The translations under genes were made by a program, and so were the position numbers. A stretch of DNA of 64,000 nt from Ereboglobus sp. PH5-10 (GTDB taxonomy: Bacteria > Verrucomicrobiota > Verrucomicrobiia > Opitutales > Opitutaceae). The notes beneath the pieces were generated by a model. The model saw only the letters and a program-made list of their open reading frames with translations. It was not told the origin of the DNA and searched no databases. Positions 1 to 10,076 of the stretch are shown here, piece after piece. The stretch is from contig NZ_JAQFIP010000005.1 in the NCBI RefSeq assembly GCF_029504735.1, positions 62,001 through 126,000 of the forward strand, read 5' to 3'. The number at the start of each line of letters is the position of its first letter. Position 1 is the stretch's first letter.

Positions 1-754
1 GTTCGCTTTGCGAAATGGGCACGCGTGTGTCCTTCGTGCCATGGCAGATTAAAAAGGGCGCGGCTCCCTTGCCCGCATGCGTGACGGGGCTCGCGGCAAC
101 CGCCACATCCCGTTTTTCTGCCAGGCTGCCTCCGAGCAGTTTCACGCGAGTGTCGTAAGCAGGCTCCCACATTTCCTTCGCGGTGAAATCCGCGGGGCCA
201 TAAAAATCCACCACCGCTTGAACACGACTGGAGGTTTGCAGGTTTTCGCCAACGTCAAATTTCCGAACATCTCCGGTCACTCCGAGCAGGGCTGCGAGGT
301 GCCCGCCCGCCGAGCTTCCCCACGCGGCAAAGCGATTGGGATCGAGATTATATTCCCCGGCACGGGAGCGCAGCCAGCGCACCGCCGCCTTGCAGTCCTC
401 GATTTGGGCGGGAAAAGGCGCGGCCGATGTATAGCGATAATTGATGCTGGCGATTGCGTATCCCCGTTTCGCGAAATCCATCCGCAGGGGAAAGCATGAT
501 GTCTTGCTCCCCTTTTCCCAGCCGCCGCCGTGAATCCAAATGACCAGGGGAAACGGTTTTTTCGCGCCGGCGGTTTTCGGAACATAGAGATCGAGCGTCT
601 GGTGTTCGCCGCCCCCGGTCACGTAAGGCATGTCTCGATAAGCGGTGACATCGGGCGGTGTCGCGCCAGCCTTTTGCGCGGACAAACCGGCGGGGGCGCA
701 TATTCCCGCGATCAATGCCGCGGCGATTACAGGGACGGCTCGTTTCGATTTCAT
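1..754 (-). CDS. Secreted alpha/beta-hydrolase (esterase), 3' end cut by window edge
   Basis: I translated this open-ended frame from ATG at 752-754; about 251 residues are visible. Residues 1-26 look like a Sec signal peptide ending near LSAQ. The oxyanion motif HGGGW is at 75-79 and the nucleophile elbow GSSAGG puts the catalytic serine at about 148. HGTKDTRVP near the window edge supplies the likely catalytic aspartate. The order matches BD-FAE-like and acetylesterase-type carbohydrate esterases of the alpha/beta-hydrolase fold, so a role in removing acyl groups from plant-type polysaccharide in the periplasm or outside is plausible, but the substrate is inference. The DUF5069 gene ends only 24 bp upstream on the same strand, so the two may be cotranscribed. 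The final catalytic histidine lies beyond the window. Confidence 0.85.
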   Translation of the reverse strand, partial: MKSKRAVPVIAAALIAGICAPAGLSAQKAGATPPDVTAYRDMPYVTGGGEHQTLDLYVPKTAGAKKPFPLVIWIHGGGWEKGSKTSCFPLRMDFAKRGYAIASINYRYTSAAPFPAQIEDCKAAVRWLRSRAGEYNLDPNRFAAWGSSAGGHLAALLGVTGDVRKFDVGENLQTSSRVQAVVDFYGPADFTAKEMWEPAYDTRVKLLGGSLAEKRDVAVAASPVTHAGKGAAPFLICHGTKDTRVPISQSE

Positions 755-778
755 GGGGATCGGGGTAATGCCGATGGT

Positions 779-1312
779 TTACGCGCCCGTGTTGCCGCGC
801 GCCGCGACCCAGTCGATGATCATCCTGTCGTTGTCGCCCGCGCGCCAGACGAGGCTCAGGAATTCCTGCGGCAAAATATCGTGCTGCATGAAAAACCGGC
901 GGTCGCCGCCGCAGCAATACATGAGCGATGAGGGCAGTTCGCCGCGCAGCTTCGCGCGCGCTTTCGGCATCAGGCGTGGCAGCCATTCAATTCCGTCAAC
1001 GGCGTCGGTTTTCGCGGGCATCGAGTCCATGTCGAGCACGACCGTCGACGGCTTGCCACCCTGCGCGTTCAGGAAATAGTCGCGCCGCACGAGTTCGATG
1101 CCGAGCGCGATGTCGTAGCCGGGCTGCCCGTCGTAGTTGTTATGATCCTCCGCGTAGTCATACATGTTTTGCGCCGTGAGTCCGTTGGCGGAAAGGAACG
1201 CAAGCTCGTCGCCGGAAAAAAACGCATCCGTTCCGCGCCGGCCCTCCGCGTAGAGCGAAACCGCCTTGTCGTAAATCGCGCGAAATTGTTTGGAGAAGTC
1301 GTAGTGTTTCAT
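779..1312 (-). CDS. DUF5069 domain protein
   Basis: Protein of 177 aa from ATG 1310-1312 (MKHYDFSKQF). An upstream in-frame start would add 15 residues of unlikely sequence. The C-terminal half has the pattern I associate with DUF5069: a DGIEWLPRLMPKARAKLRGEL stretch, a segment containing CCGGD, and then LPQEFLSLV followed by MIIDWV. The N-terminal half is less familiar. The protein is soluble, with no signal peptide or membrane segment. The function is unknown. It is the likely first gene of a two-gene unit with the secreted hydrolase downstream. The family assignment is from memory of the motif, so moderate confidence. Confidence 0.6.
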   Translation of the reverse strand: MKHYDFSKQFRAIYDKAVSLYAEGRRGTDAFFSGDELAFLSANGLTAQNMYDYAEDHNNYDGQPGYDIALGIELVRRDYFLNAQGGKPSTVVLDMDSMPAKTDAVDGIEWLPRLMPKARAKLRGELPSSLMYCCGGDRRFFMQHDILPQEFLSLVWRAGDNDRMIIDWVAARGNTGA

Positions 1313-1461
1313 GGGAGTCTGGATAAATTGTTTTCCAAAAAATAAAAGACAAACCAAACGATGCCTCCCTTGTTTTGGATTTTGCCACGGGCGCCGGGTT
1401 TGTCAGCCGGCCCGAGACTGATGTGTTGCGGATTTTCGATTCGCGTTTTCAGATTTTGAAA

Positions 1462-2757
1462 ATGCCGCCGCTCCCCACAATCGTCCACCTCGATGCCGAT
1501 GCGTTTTTCGTGTCGGTAGAGCAGGCGCTTGACCCGACGCTCAAGGGAAAAAAAGTCGCGGTCGGCGGGCGCGAGCGCGGCATCATTTCATCGGCAAGCT
1601 ACGAGGCGCGGGCATGCGGCGTCTACACGCCGATGCCAACGGCGCGCGCGCTAAAGGTCTGCCCCGATTTGATTCTTGTGCGCGGCTGCGGCAGATACGG
1701 CGAGTTCTCGCGGCGGCTTTTTGACCTGTGCGAGGAACTCACGCCGCTGGTCGAGCGCCGCTCAATCGACGAGGGTTACATTGACCTGACTCCGTGCGGT
1801 TTCAAAACGCGGGAGGCCGTCGTCGCGGCGGTGCGTGGATTGCAAAAAAAAATCACCGACACGATTGATGTGCCGGTGTCGTTCGGCCTGGCGACAAACA
1901 AGCTCGTCTCGGCCCTTGCGAGCAAACTTTACAAACCGCGCGGTTTCATCGTCGTGGACCCGGGCGACGAGGCGGCGTTTGTCGCGCCGCTCGCCATCGG
2001 CAAGCTGCCGGGCATCGGCCCGAAGACGGAAAAGGCGCTCAAGGAGCAGGGCATCGCGCGCGTATCCGACGTGCTGGCCCTGCCGGAGGGACGGTTGCAG
2101 GCGATCTTCGGCGACGGATGGCGCGACATGCTCGCGACGTGCCGCGGCGAGGACGACAGTCCGGTCGTCACGGAATTCGAGGACGCGAAATCCTACTCCC
2201 AGCAAGAAACCTTCGCGCGCGACATCGGAGATTTTGCCGAGATCGAACGCGTCGCCAAGGGAATGATCGACGCGCTCATGCGCGAGATTCGCGCCGACGG
2301 CAAACGCATGCGCACAATCACCGTGAAGGTGCGCTATCCGAATTTCGAGCAGGCCTCGGCGGGCCACTCGCTGCCGCAATCGACCAACCTGGAGCAACCG
2401 TTTTACCCGTGGGTCGCGCCGCTGTTGAAACAGGCGTGGCAGAAACGCCGCGCGCCCTTGCGCCTGGTGAGCGTGAAGCTGTCCGGCGTGGACAACGGCC
2501 CCGAGCAGATGGATTTGTTCGGGGCGCAAACCGACGAAAAACGCCAGCGCCTCGCCGGAGTCGTCGACGCGCTCAACGCCGCCACGCGCCGCCACGGCAC
2601 ACCGGCCGTGATTCACGGCAGCCAGCTGAAAAACCGTGACCGCGGGCTTCGCGACGCCGCTTCCGCGCGGCGCTCCCCTCATCAAAACAGCCCCGTAATC
2701 CAATCCCACAACTGGTTCATCACAACGGCCATCGTCGCGCCGAGAAACACAAGATAA
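1462..2757 (+). CDS. dinB: DNA polymerase IV (Y-family translesion polymerase)
   Basis: 431 aa from ATG 1462; the frame is open further upstream, but the conserved domain begins with HLDADAFFVSVEQ immediately after this start. Catalytic acids are D11 in HLDAD and D103/E104 in RSIDEGY. The fingers motif SASYEARACGVYTPMP and the helix-hairpin-helix LPGIGPKTEKAL are present. A sliding-clamp binding motif QMDLF follows the little-finger domain near residue 350. It performs error-prone bypass of damaged template in the cytoplasm. The last 40 or so residues have no family counterpart I recognise and read into the 3' end of the convergent exoD-like gene, a 76-bp overlap, so they may be a read-through tail. 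No LexA-type operator was recognised. Confidence 0.93.
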   Translation: MPPLPTIVHLDADAFFVSVEQALDPTLKGKKVAVGGRERGIISSASYEARACGVYTPMPTARALKVCPDLILVRGCGRYGEFSRRLFDLCEELTPLVERRSIDEGYIDLTPCGFKTREAVVAAVRGLQKKITDTIDVPVSFGLATNKLVSALASKLYKPRGFIVVDPGDEAAFVAPLAIGKLPGIGPKTEKALKEQGIARVSDVLALPEGRLQAIFGDGWRDMLATCRGEDDSPVVTEFEDAKSYSQQETFARDIGDFAEIERVAKGMIDALMREIRADGKRMRTITVKVRYPNFEQASAGHSLPQSTNLEQPFYPWVAPLLKQAWQKRRAPLRLVSVKLSGVDNGPEQMDLFGAQTDEKRQRLAGVVDALNAATRRHGTPAVIHGSQLKNRDRGLRDAASARRSPHQNSPVIQSHNWFITTAIVAPRNTR

Positions 2758-3356
2758 AACACGCCCGCCACGAGCACCGCGTGCCCCAGCATGACAAACA
2801 CGCCGTCGCGCCCGATGAGTCCGCTCGCCACAAACATGATCGCCCACGCCGGAAATGTGTTCGAAAACGGCACCGGCAGCGGCAGCAACAAATACACGCC
2901 CGAGAGCAACAACCCGAACACATGAAGCCGCTCGCGCGCCGGCGTGGCAAGGATCACCGCGGCGCGCCCCGGATGCAGCCAGCGCTCGATGCCCTTTGAT
3001 ATCCGCGCCGAAAAACGCACGAGCTTGTCGTGCACCGACGGCGCGAAACGGGCGTTGAGAACTTTTTCCGAAAACCGCGGCTCTCGCCCGCGCAGGAGCG
3101 AAATCGCGACCACCACAATCGCGAACCCAAATGGCGCTGACATGGGGATCGGATTGGGAACGGTGAAAAGCAGCGCGAGCAAAATGATGAGAAGCAGCGG
3201 CGCATGCGCTCCAAGCACGCCGACCATGTCTCGAAACAACATCGGCCTGCCCGCAAACACATTGTGCAGGTAGGCCAGTTGCGCGGACAACTTGGCGTCC
3301 TTCGGAAACGGCGGATGCGGCGCAGCCTGCGGTTGTTCTGCGGATGCCTCGCTCAT
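2682..3356 (-). CDS. ExoD-like exopolysaccharide synthesis membrane protein
   Basis: 224 aa starting at ATG 3354-3356 (MSEASAEQ). The frame is open back to 3662, but that part only shadows kdsA. There are several hydrophobic segments: a pair near residues 45-85 (LLLIILLALLF and the following helix) and others in the C-terminal half (VFGLLLSGVYLLLPLPVPFSN, FPAWAIMFVASGLIG, and a terminal FYLVFLGATMAVV). The PVPFSNTFPA segment and overall layout are typical of the ExoD family, inner-membrane proteins linked genetically to exopolysaccharide production but of unknown chemistry. It lies 61 bp downstream of kdsA on the same strand, which fits an envelope-polysaccharide context. Confidence 0.8.
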   Translation of the reverse strand: MSEASAEQPQAAPHPPFPKDAKLSAQLAYLHNVFAGRPMLFRDMVGVLGAHAPLLLIILLALLFTVPNPIPMSAPFGFAIVVVAISLLRGREPRFSEKVLNARFAPSVHDKLVRFSARISKGIERWLHPGRAAVILATPARERLHVFGLLLSGVYLLLPLPVPFSNTFPAWAIMFVASGLIGRDGVFVMLGHAVLVAGVFYLVFLGATMAVVMNQLWDWITGLF

Positions 3357-3417
3357 GCCGTGGCCATCGAATGCGCGCCAAAAAAAAACGCGCGCGCCTG
3401 TTGTGCGAGGTGTGTTT

Positions 3418-4233
3418 TCACGCGTTGCCGCGCGCGACACGCCAGATTGCAAGGCAGCGGTCGAGCAAGGCCGCCAGTTCGCCCAATGGCACCATGTTGG
3501 GACCGTCGCTGATCGCCTCGTCGGGATTCGGATGCGTTTCGAGGAACAGTCCGTCCGCGCCGGCGGCGAGCGCCGAGAGCGCAAGCGGCCGCACAAACTC
3601 GCGCTGCCCCCCGCTTTTGCCCCCGCCGGCGCCGGGCAGCTGCACGCTGTGCGTGGCGTCAAAAATCGCGGGCAGCCCGTTGGCCTTCATGATCGCAAAC
3701 GAGCGCATGTCCACGACGAGGTTTTGATAACCGAATGTCGTGCCGCGCTCCGTCTGCCAGATTTCGCGCCCGGGATGTTGCGCGCTTTTTTCGCCGCGCA
3801 GCTTTGCAACCACATGAGCCATTTCCTGCGGCGAAAGAAACTGACCCTTCTTCACATTCACCACGCGTCCCGTTTCGGCGGCGGCTGCGAGCAAGTCGGT
3901 CTGGCGGCAGAGAAACGCCGGTATCTGCAACACGTCGCACACCTCCGCCACGGGCCGCGCCTGTTCGCGCTCGTGGATGTCGGTGAGCACGGGAAAACCG
4001 TATTCGCGTTTGATGAGCGCGAGCAAACGCAACCCCTCGTCCATGCCGGTGCCTCGCGGACCGGAAATCGACGTGCGGTTGGCCTTGTCGAACGACCCCT
4101 TGAACACGATCCGCAAATCGGGCCGCGTCTTTTGCATGCGGGCCAACTCCTCCGCGACCGCGCGGCAAACGCCCTCGCTCTCAAGCGAGCACGGTCCGGC
4201 AATGAGCAATAGTTTTTCAGGATCAAAAATCAT
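3418..4233 (-). CDS. kdsA: 3-deoxy-8-phosphooctulonate synthase (KDO-8-P synthase)
   Basis: 271 aa from ATG 4231-4233; an alternative ATG lies two codons upstream (4239). It condenses phosphoenolpyruvate with arabinose 5-phosphate to make KDO 8-phosphate for lipid A/LPS inner core. Recognisable family blocks are [10 protein letters not shown] at the N-terminus, [22 protein letters not shown]-like (here RGTGMDEGL), [28 protein letters not shown], and FLETHPNP near the C-terminus. Length and motif order are normal. This gene is direct evidence for a KDO-containing LPS. It is followed by the exoD-like gene, and cysK lies 134 bp upstream. Confidence 0.96.
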   Translation of the reverse strand: MIFDPEKLLLIAGPCSLESEGVCRAVAEELARMQKTRPDLRIVFKGSFDKANRTSISGPRGTGMDEGLRLLALIKREYGFPVLTDIHEREQARPVAEVCDVLQIPAFLCRQTDLLAAAAETGRVVNVKKGQFLSPQEMAHVVAKLRGEKSAQHPGREIWQTERGTTFGYQNLVVDMRSFAIMKANGLPAIFDATHSVQLPGAGGGKSGGQREFVRPLALSALAAGADGLFLETHPNPDEAISDGPNMVPLGELAALLDRCLAIWRVARGNA

Positions 4234-4367
4234 GACCACAAACCTCGGAGCAACTTGGGAAAAAACGCAAGAGCCGAGCCGCGGCGGTCGCGCGGATGCG
4301 CCGTTTCGAGCGTTGGCGACAATCCGCCAACCACCCCGCCCTTCGCACCACTTCGCGGAAAAGCGCG

Positions 4368-5351
<984 letters not shown>

Positions 5352-5386
5352 GAGTATGTTTTCCAGAACAGCCGATCAGCCTACAC

Positions 5387-6886
5387 TCAAAACGTGATTT
5401 GCGCGCGCGTCAGGATCACTTTTTCCCCTTTTTTAAGAACGGTGCCGGTGGGCGCGGCGAGGCCGCTGCCCTTGGGATCGGTCTGGTTGTAATCGACCGA
5501 AAAGCGCACGGTCCTTGTCATATACCAATTAAGCCCCACGCCCCACGACGACGCCTCCGTGGCGCTTTCCGCGGGGTTGGCGAGAATCGGAAAAACATCG
5601 TTGTCGACGTCGATGTGATCATAGCGCGCAACCAGCTCGAACGCGCCCCATGTGCCGCGATCCACGCTGAACGGACGCGCGGGAGTGACGCCGTCGTAGC
5701 CGGCATTTTCCCCCGTGAGCACCCAGCCCGACGTGACCTGCCAGGCCTTGTTTGTGATTCGCATGGCGTCCTGCCCGGCGCCGGGACGGATGTGCGTCGT
5801 GGATGTCACATACTCAGCGAGAAGCCCGAACGGGCCGTAATAATAATACGCCTGCGGCGAAACGCGCCAAATTTCGCCGGTGTGCGTTGGAAGCGACGTG
5901 TCGTAATTGCCCGCCCCGTTGTCCGACGCATACATGAAAAGCGTCTGCAGCCCGCTGGTGCGGTATCCGGCGGTGAGGCCCTGCCTGGTATTCTGCCGCC
6001 CGTGGCTGCCCGCGATGCCAATGCCGAGCCCCGCAAGCGGCGAGTCTTTTAACGATTTAAACGGATGCGCAAAAATCCGCGCGTAGACATCCTTGTCGTC
6101 ATCGGAATCCGTGTTGTCCTGATTGCTGCGCCCGTCGCCAACTCCATTAAATACGCCCACTTGATAATCAAGCGCGCCGCCAAAAAAACTGCCGCCGAGC
6201 TGCACGCCGATGTCGCGGCTCGGCGCGATCTGCGCGATAAACGACGGCTCGGTGAGCGCAGCCCACGAGTCGGACTGCAACCGTGCGAGGCCGAAAGGCG
6301 CCTTGAATTTACCGATCTTCAATTGCGCGGCGCGGGCGAAATCCACACTCACGTTCGCATCCATCAAAGTGAAAGTGCTGCCGCCGTATTCCGGGACGAA
6401 CTGGAACCGGAAAATATTGGAAAACTGCCCCTCGAGCATGACACGCGCGCGCCGCAGCACAAAACTGTCGCGCCCCTTCGCGCCGCCGTCGCCATACCAG
6501 CGCGAATCGGCCTGCATGAGCCCGCGCAAACGCAGGCGATTGGAATCGTCCGCCGACGCCAGCGTGAACCCCTTGTCGTCCACAATGACCTTCGCCTTTG
6601 CCGCGGACTCGGCGGCGGGTTGTGCGGGAGCTGCTTGCGAAGCCGCGGCCGGTTGCGCGGCGACTTGTTGCGGTGCCGCAGCCTCCCCCTTGCGCAATGC
6701 CTGCTCGCGCTCTAGCACCTGCAACTTTTGGTCGAGCGCGTTGATCATCGCCCGCAGTTGCTTGATTTCCTCGTCGCGCGAATCCGCGAACGCTTGCGAA
6801 GGCCCAAAAACGGCAACTGCAAAAAATGCGAGCGCCAACGCGCACGGCATGCCAAAAACCGATTGTTTTCTGAGGGAGGTAATCAT
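5387..6886 (-). CDS. Phosphate-selective porin (OprO/OprP family)
   Basis: 499 aa from ATG 6886. The first 35 residues form a Sec signal peptide (hydrophobic core ALALAFFAVAVFG, cleavage near AFA). Residues about 36-68 form a short coiled coil (EEIKQLRAMINALDQKLQVLE) of the type that anchors or trimerises outer-membrane porins, followed by an Ala/Gln/Pro-rich linker. The rest has alternating beta-strand character with SRWYGDG, FRLQFVPEYG-like and DIGVQLGG blocks typical of OprO/P, and it ends in phenylalanine (RAQITF), the usual outer-membrane beta-barrel signature. The solute is inferred only from the family. It is the third gene of a minus-strand run after the PhnP-like hydrolase. Confidence 0.88.
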   Translation of the reverse strand: MITSLRKQSVFGMPCALALAFFAVAVFGPSQAFADSRDEEIKQLRAMINALDQKLQVLEREQALRKGEAAAPQQVAAQPAAASQAAPAQPAAESAAKAKVIVDDKGFTLASADDSNRLRLRGLMQADSRWYGDGGAKGRDSFVLRRARVMLEGQFSNIFRFQFVPEYGGSTFTLMDANVSVDFARAAQLKIGKFKAPFGLARLQSDSWAALTEPSFIAQIAPSRDIGVQLGGSFFGGALDYQVGVFNGVGDGRSNQDNTDSDDDKDVYARIFAHPFKSLKDSPLAGLGIGIAGSHGRQNTRQGLTAGYRTSGLQTLFMYASDNGAGNYDTSLPTHTGEIWRVSPQAYYYYGPFGLLAEYVTSTTHIRPGAGQDAMRITNKAWQVTSGWVLTGENAGYDGVTPARPFSVDRGTWGAFELVARYDHIDVDNDVFPILANPAESATEASSWGVGLNWYMTRTVRFSVDYNQTDPKGSGLAAPTGTVLKKGEKVILTRAQITF

Positions 6887-6931
6887 TTTCGTGATAAAAC
6901 GAACTTAGTTTGATGGGGAATGGTAACGATG

Positions 6932-7714
6932 TCACAACACCACCCGCAAGCCATCGTGCGCGGGGGCGACGTTTTTCGGCAACTGCGATATCAGCTCCTC
7001 GTGACCGACCAGATGCGTAAGATGCGTCAGGTAGGTTTGCGGCGCGCCGATTTGCCGCGCCACGGCGACGGCCTCGGCGGTCGTCATGTGCGAGGGATGC
7101 GGACACGGACGCAACCCGTCCAGCACCACCACGCCGGCGCCGCGCGCCAGTTCAATCGCCGCCGCCGGCACCTCCTTGCAATCCGTGTAATAAACAAACT
7201 TCCGTCCGCTGCTGCGCTCCGTAAAAACCAGGCCGAGCGTGTTCAGCGCGCCATGGGGCAGCGGCACGCTTTCGATCACTCCTTGAGGCAATTCCATCCT
7301 CGCGGGCATTTCCCTTAAATCGAAGGCGGCATAACCAACGGCGGCGGGACGGTCGCCGATCGCATAGGGGAAAATGCTGCGTATCCGCGCCATCCCGTCC
7401 TCGCGCGTCGTGTAAACCGGCAGCGCCGTGCCGCCGCGCAAATCACAAAACCTCCGCAAATCATCCATGCCGGCGATGTGGTCGGCGTGGCCGTGCGTAA
7501 GGATGAAAAAATCCATCCGGTTGATATTTTCCCTCAGGCACTGCACGCGAAATTCCGGCGACGCGTCCACCTGCACATGCAGCCCGTCCATGACCACATG
7601 AATGCTTGAGCGCGCGCGCCGGTCTCGCGGATCGTCCGACGCGCAAACCTTGCAATCGCACGCGATCATCGGAACCCCCTGCGAGGTGCCTGTGCCTAGA
7701 AAAATGACTTCCAT
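6932..7714 (-). CDS. PhnP-like MBL-fold metallohydrolase
   Basis: 260 aa from ATG 7712-7714 (MEVIFLGTGTSQG); a start 12 codons further upstream precedes the fold and is less likely. The metallo-beta-lactamase motif THGHADH gives ligands H74, H76, D78 and H79, with later ligands in VYYTDC and THLTHL. A cysteine cluster C19-x-C21-x2-C24 matches the extra structural zinc site of PhnP and related phosphodiesterases. The likely activity is hydrolysis of a small cyclic or phosphodiester substrate in the cytoplasm. No phn genes are nearby, so a role in phosphonate use is not supported here. It precedes the porin gene by 45 bp. Confidence 0.87.
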   Translation of the reverse strand: MEVIFLGTGTSQGVPMIACDCKVCASDDPRDRRARSSIHVVMDGLHVQVDASPEFRVQCLRENINRMDFFILTHGHADHIAGMDDLRRFCDLRGGTALPVYTTREDGMARIRSIFPYAIGDRPAAVGYAAFDLREMPARMELPQGVIESVPLPHGALNTLGLVFTERSSGRKFVYYTDCKEVPAAAIELARGAGVVVLDGLRPCPHPSHMTTAEAVAVARQIGAPQTYLTHLTHLVGHEELISQLPKNVAPAHDGLRVVL

Positions 7715-7781
7715 TCGCTCAACGCAGTTCGCCAACCCGAAAACAGTCAAGCCTCCGCGCGGCGCCCTGCCCCAAAAAGAA

Positions 7782-8315
7782 TCACGTCACTTTATATTTC
7801 AGCAACAGCGTGTCGGACGAAAGCCGCTCGCAATCCAGCAAGGCCAGCTTCACATCCACCGCCTGCGTTGTCAGAGGCACGCCCGCGCCAAAAATTCGCG
7901 GCTCCACGGTCAGCCAAACTTCGTCGACCACGCCCGCGGCCAAAAACGCGCCGTAGATTTGTCCGCCTCCGAGCAGCGCGCATCGCGTCTTTCCCCGCGC
8001 TTTCAGCCCCGCGATGATTTTTTCCGGCGACTCGCGGGAAAACTCCAGCACGCCTGAAACGCTCTCCCGCGGGTCTGTCGCGCCCGACCGCCGGGTCATG
8101 ATTATTTGCAGGCGGCCGTCGTCCTTGCGCCCGCGTATTGCCTTTTCGGACACACGAAAGGTCTCCCCGCCCATCACGCTGCAATCAAACCCGCGCAACA
8201 CCTCGCGAAAATACCGCCGATCCGCCGACGAGGCAAACGTCGCCCCTTTCACATCATGAAAAGTGATGCGCCCGTCCAGCGACTGCGCCGCGATTAAAAT
8301 GACCCTCAAAGACAT
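7782..8315 (-). CDS. RibD C-terminal/dihydrofolate-reductase-like reductase
   Basis: 177 aa from ATG 8313-8315 (MSLRVILIAAQSLDG); the frame is open 12 codons further up but the conserved domain begins here. The fold is that of bacterial bifunctional deaminase-reductase C-terminal domains: AAQSLDGRI at the N-terminus, FDCSVMGGETFRVS, and the nucleotide-binding LLGGGQIYGAFLAAGVVDEVWLTVEPRIFGAG, which is strongly diagnostic. No deaminase domain is attached. Riboflavin-pathway reduction or another NADPH-dependent reduction is possible, and the substrate cannot be decided from sequence. Its start faces the divergent LysM gene across 129 bp. Confidence 0.82.
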   Translation of the reverse strand: MSLRVILIAAQSLDGRITFHDVKGATFASSADRRYFREVLRGFDCSVMGGETFRVSEKAIRGRKDDGRLQIIMTRRSGATDPRESVSGVLEFSRESPEKIIAGLKARGKTRCALLGGGQIYGAFLAAGVVDEVWLTVEPRIFGAGVPLTTQAVDVKLALLDCERLSSDTLLLKYKVT

Positions 8316-8444
8316 GCCCGCAACGCTGCCGCCTCGCGCGCTTTTGCACAAGCGCGCGTTTTCGGAGCCCGCTTTTCGCCGCCAAAAACACTTTTACCTC
8401 CCCTCTTGTTTTCCACCGCGTTTTTTCCCAACATGTGCGCAATC

Positions 8445-9095
8445 ATGTTTCAACCGACCAAACTCATCCGCGCCGGACTCCTGCTCGCGGCCGCCATTTT
8501 TGCGATCAATTTCGCGCCCGCGCAAAGCCTCAACGTCGAAGTCGCCAACATGCGCCAGGAACTCATCCGCCTCCGCGAGCAGGTCGGCGAACTCCAGCTC
8601 GAAGTCGAGTCGCTCCGGCGCGAAGTCAGCGAAACGCGCGCCTCGGCCGCCGCCGGCAAACAAAGCTACGCCACCGTCAACCAGCTCCACGACGCCATCG
8701 CCGAGATCAACCGCCTTATCAAGGACTCCGGCGTCGCGACCAAGGCCGACACACTCCGCACCGTCAGCTCGCAAATGGACAAGCTCGTTAAGCAAACCAA
8801 CGACGCGCTCAACACCATGGCCAAAAACATCAACAGCGGGCGGCGCGGCGGCAACACCGCATCCGCCACCGTGCCCACCTTCTCCGACAACTATCCCAAG
8901 GACGGCATCAGCTACACCGTCCAGCCCGGCGACAACCTGAGCGTCATCGCAAGAAAAACCGGCGCCAAGACCGGCGACATCATCAACGCAAACCGCATCG
9001 CCGACCCCACCAAACTCATGCCCGGCCAGAAGCTTTTCATTCCCGGCGCCAAGGAACCCGCCCCGCCCTCCCCCGTCGCCCCCGCGGCCAACTAA
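8445..9095 (+). CDS. Secreted coiled-coil LysM peptidoglycan-binding protein
   Basis: 216 aa from ATG 8445; two further ATGs lie in frame upstream (8406, 8433), but this start places the signal peptide (IRAGLLLAAAIFAINFAPAQ) at the N-terminus. Residues about 28-70 form a leucine/glutamate heptad coiled coil. A single LysM domain lies at about 156-201, with the diagnostic SYTVQPGDNLSVIARK and LMPGQKLFIPG ends. The protein probably sits in the periplasm bound to peptidoglycan. The arrangement (signal, coiled coil, LysM) recalls YbgF/NlpD-like envelope factors without the catalytic domain. parB starts 30 bp downstream and may share the transcript. Confidence 0.88.
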   Translation: MFQPTKLIRAGLLLAAAIFAINFAPAQSLNVEVANMRQELIRLREQVGELQLEVESLRREVSETRASAAAGKQSYATVNQLHDAIAEINRLIKDSGVATKADTLRTVSSQMDKLVKQTNDALNTMAKNINSGRRGGNTASATVPTFSDNYPKDGISYTVQPGDNLSVIARKTGAKTGDIINANRIADPTKLMPGQKLFIPGAKEPAPPSPVAPAAN

Positions 9096-9125
9096 AACAC
9101 ATTTCGCAACCCAACTCACTTTAAC

Positions 9126-10076
9126 ATGGCAGCATCAAAATCACGTTTAGGCCGCGGACTCGGCGGACTCATTGCCAAGGCCGCCCCGAAAAATCCGCCC
9201 GCCACAACCGCGGCCGCAAAAACCTCCGCGCCGGCAACCGCCGCGCCCGCCGCGCAACACCAAGGCATTCCCGGCTTCATCGAAATCGCCGTCAGCAGCG
9301 TCGTCCCCAGCCCCACGCAAGCCCGCCAGGACATCACGCCAAACGAATTGCAGGAACTCGCCGACAGCATCCGCGCCGAGGGGCTCCTCCAGCCAATCGT
9401 CGTGCGCAAGCAAGGCGACAAATACCAGCTCATCGCCGGCGAGCGCCGCTGGCGCGCGTTCCAGGTTCTCAAGCTCAAAACCATTCCCGCGCGACTCACC
9501 ACCGCGAGCGACACCTCCGCCGCCGTCCTCGGCCTCATCGAAAACCTCCAGCGCGAGGGCCTCAACCCGATCGACGAGGCGCAAGGTTACGCCAGCCTCA
9601 TTCGCGACTTCAAACTCACCGCGGAAATCGTGGCCGACCGCGTCGGCAAAAAACGCCCCACAATCGCAAACGCGCTCCGGCTCCTCCAACTCGACGCCGA
9701 GCTGCAGGGCTATGTCGCCACCAACCGCCTCAGCGTCGGACACGCCAAGGTGCTGCTCGGCGTTGACGACGCCGCGCAACGCTCCCTGCTCGCCCGCCGC
9801 GTCATCGCGGAGGCGCTCAACGTCCGCGACACCGAGCTGCTCGTCCAAAAACACAAGCACGCCGCCGCCGCGACCGGCAAGGGCTCGGCCGCCGCCAAAA
9901 ACAAAACCGCGCCCGCCGACGCCGCCACCGTCGCCACCATCGAGCGCAAGCTCACCTCGCATTTCGGCTCGCGCGTCGCCGTCCACCACACAGCCAAAAA
10001 AGGAAAAATCGTGATCGAATACGCCGGCAACAGCGACCTCCAGCGCATCCTCGAAAAACTCGGCGTGGAAGCCTGA
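9126..10076 (+). CDS. parB: Chromosome-partitioning protein ParB
   Basis: 316 aa. The N-terminus SRLGRGLGGLI is the typical ParB lead-in that contacts ParA. A long Ala/Pro linker follows, then the CTP-binding/sulfiredoxin-like core with PNPxQxR-like SPTQAR, LAxSIxxxGLLQPIVV and the GERRWRA box. A helix-turn-helix region (TAEIVADRVGKKRPTIANALRLL) recognises parS. The C-terminus is a dimerisation domain (RVAVHHTAKKGKIVIEYA). No parA or parS consensus was found nearby, so it is separated from its partner, which is less common. The stop codon abuts a heptameric-repeat array. Confidence 0.94.
   Translation: MAASKSRLGRGLGGLIAKAAPKNPPATTAAAKTSAPATAAPAAQHQGIPGFIEIAVSSVVPSPTQARQDITPNELQELADSIRAEGLLQPIVVRKQGDKYQLIAGERRWRAFQVLKLKTIPARLTTASDTSAAVLGLIENLQREGLNPIDEAQGYASLIRDFKLTAEIVADRVGKKRPTIANALRLLQLDAELQGYVATNRLSVGHAKVLLGVDDAAQRSLLARRVIAEALNVRDTELLVQKHKHAAAATGKGSAAAKNKTAPADAATVATIERKLTSHFGSRVAVHHTAKKGKIVIEYAGNSDLQRILEKLGVEA

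Noticed and set aside
8335-8362. GC-rich hairpin (CGCGCGCTT/AAGCGCGCG) with TTTT between the RibD-like and LysM genes
   Set aside because: It lies between divergent genes, upstream of both, so it cannot terminate either; the GCGC composition makes such stems common here.
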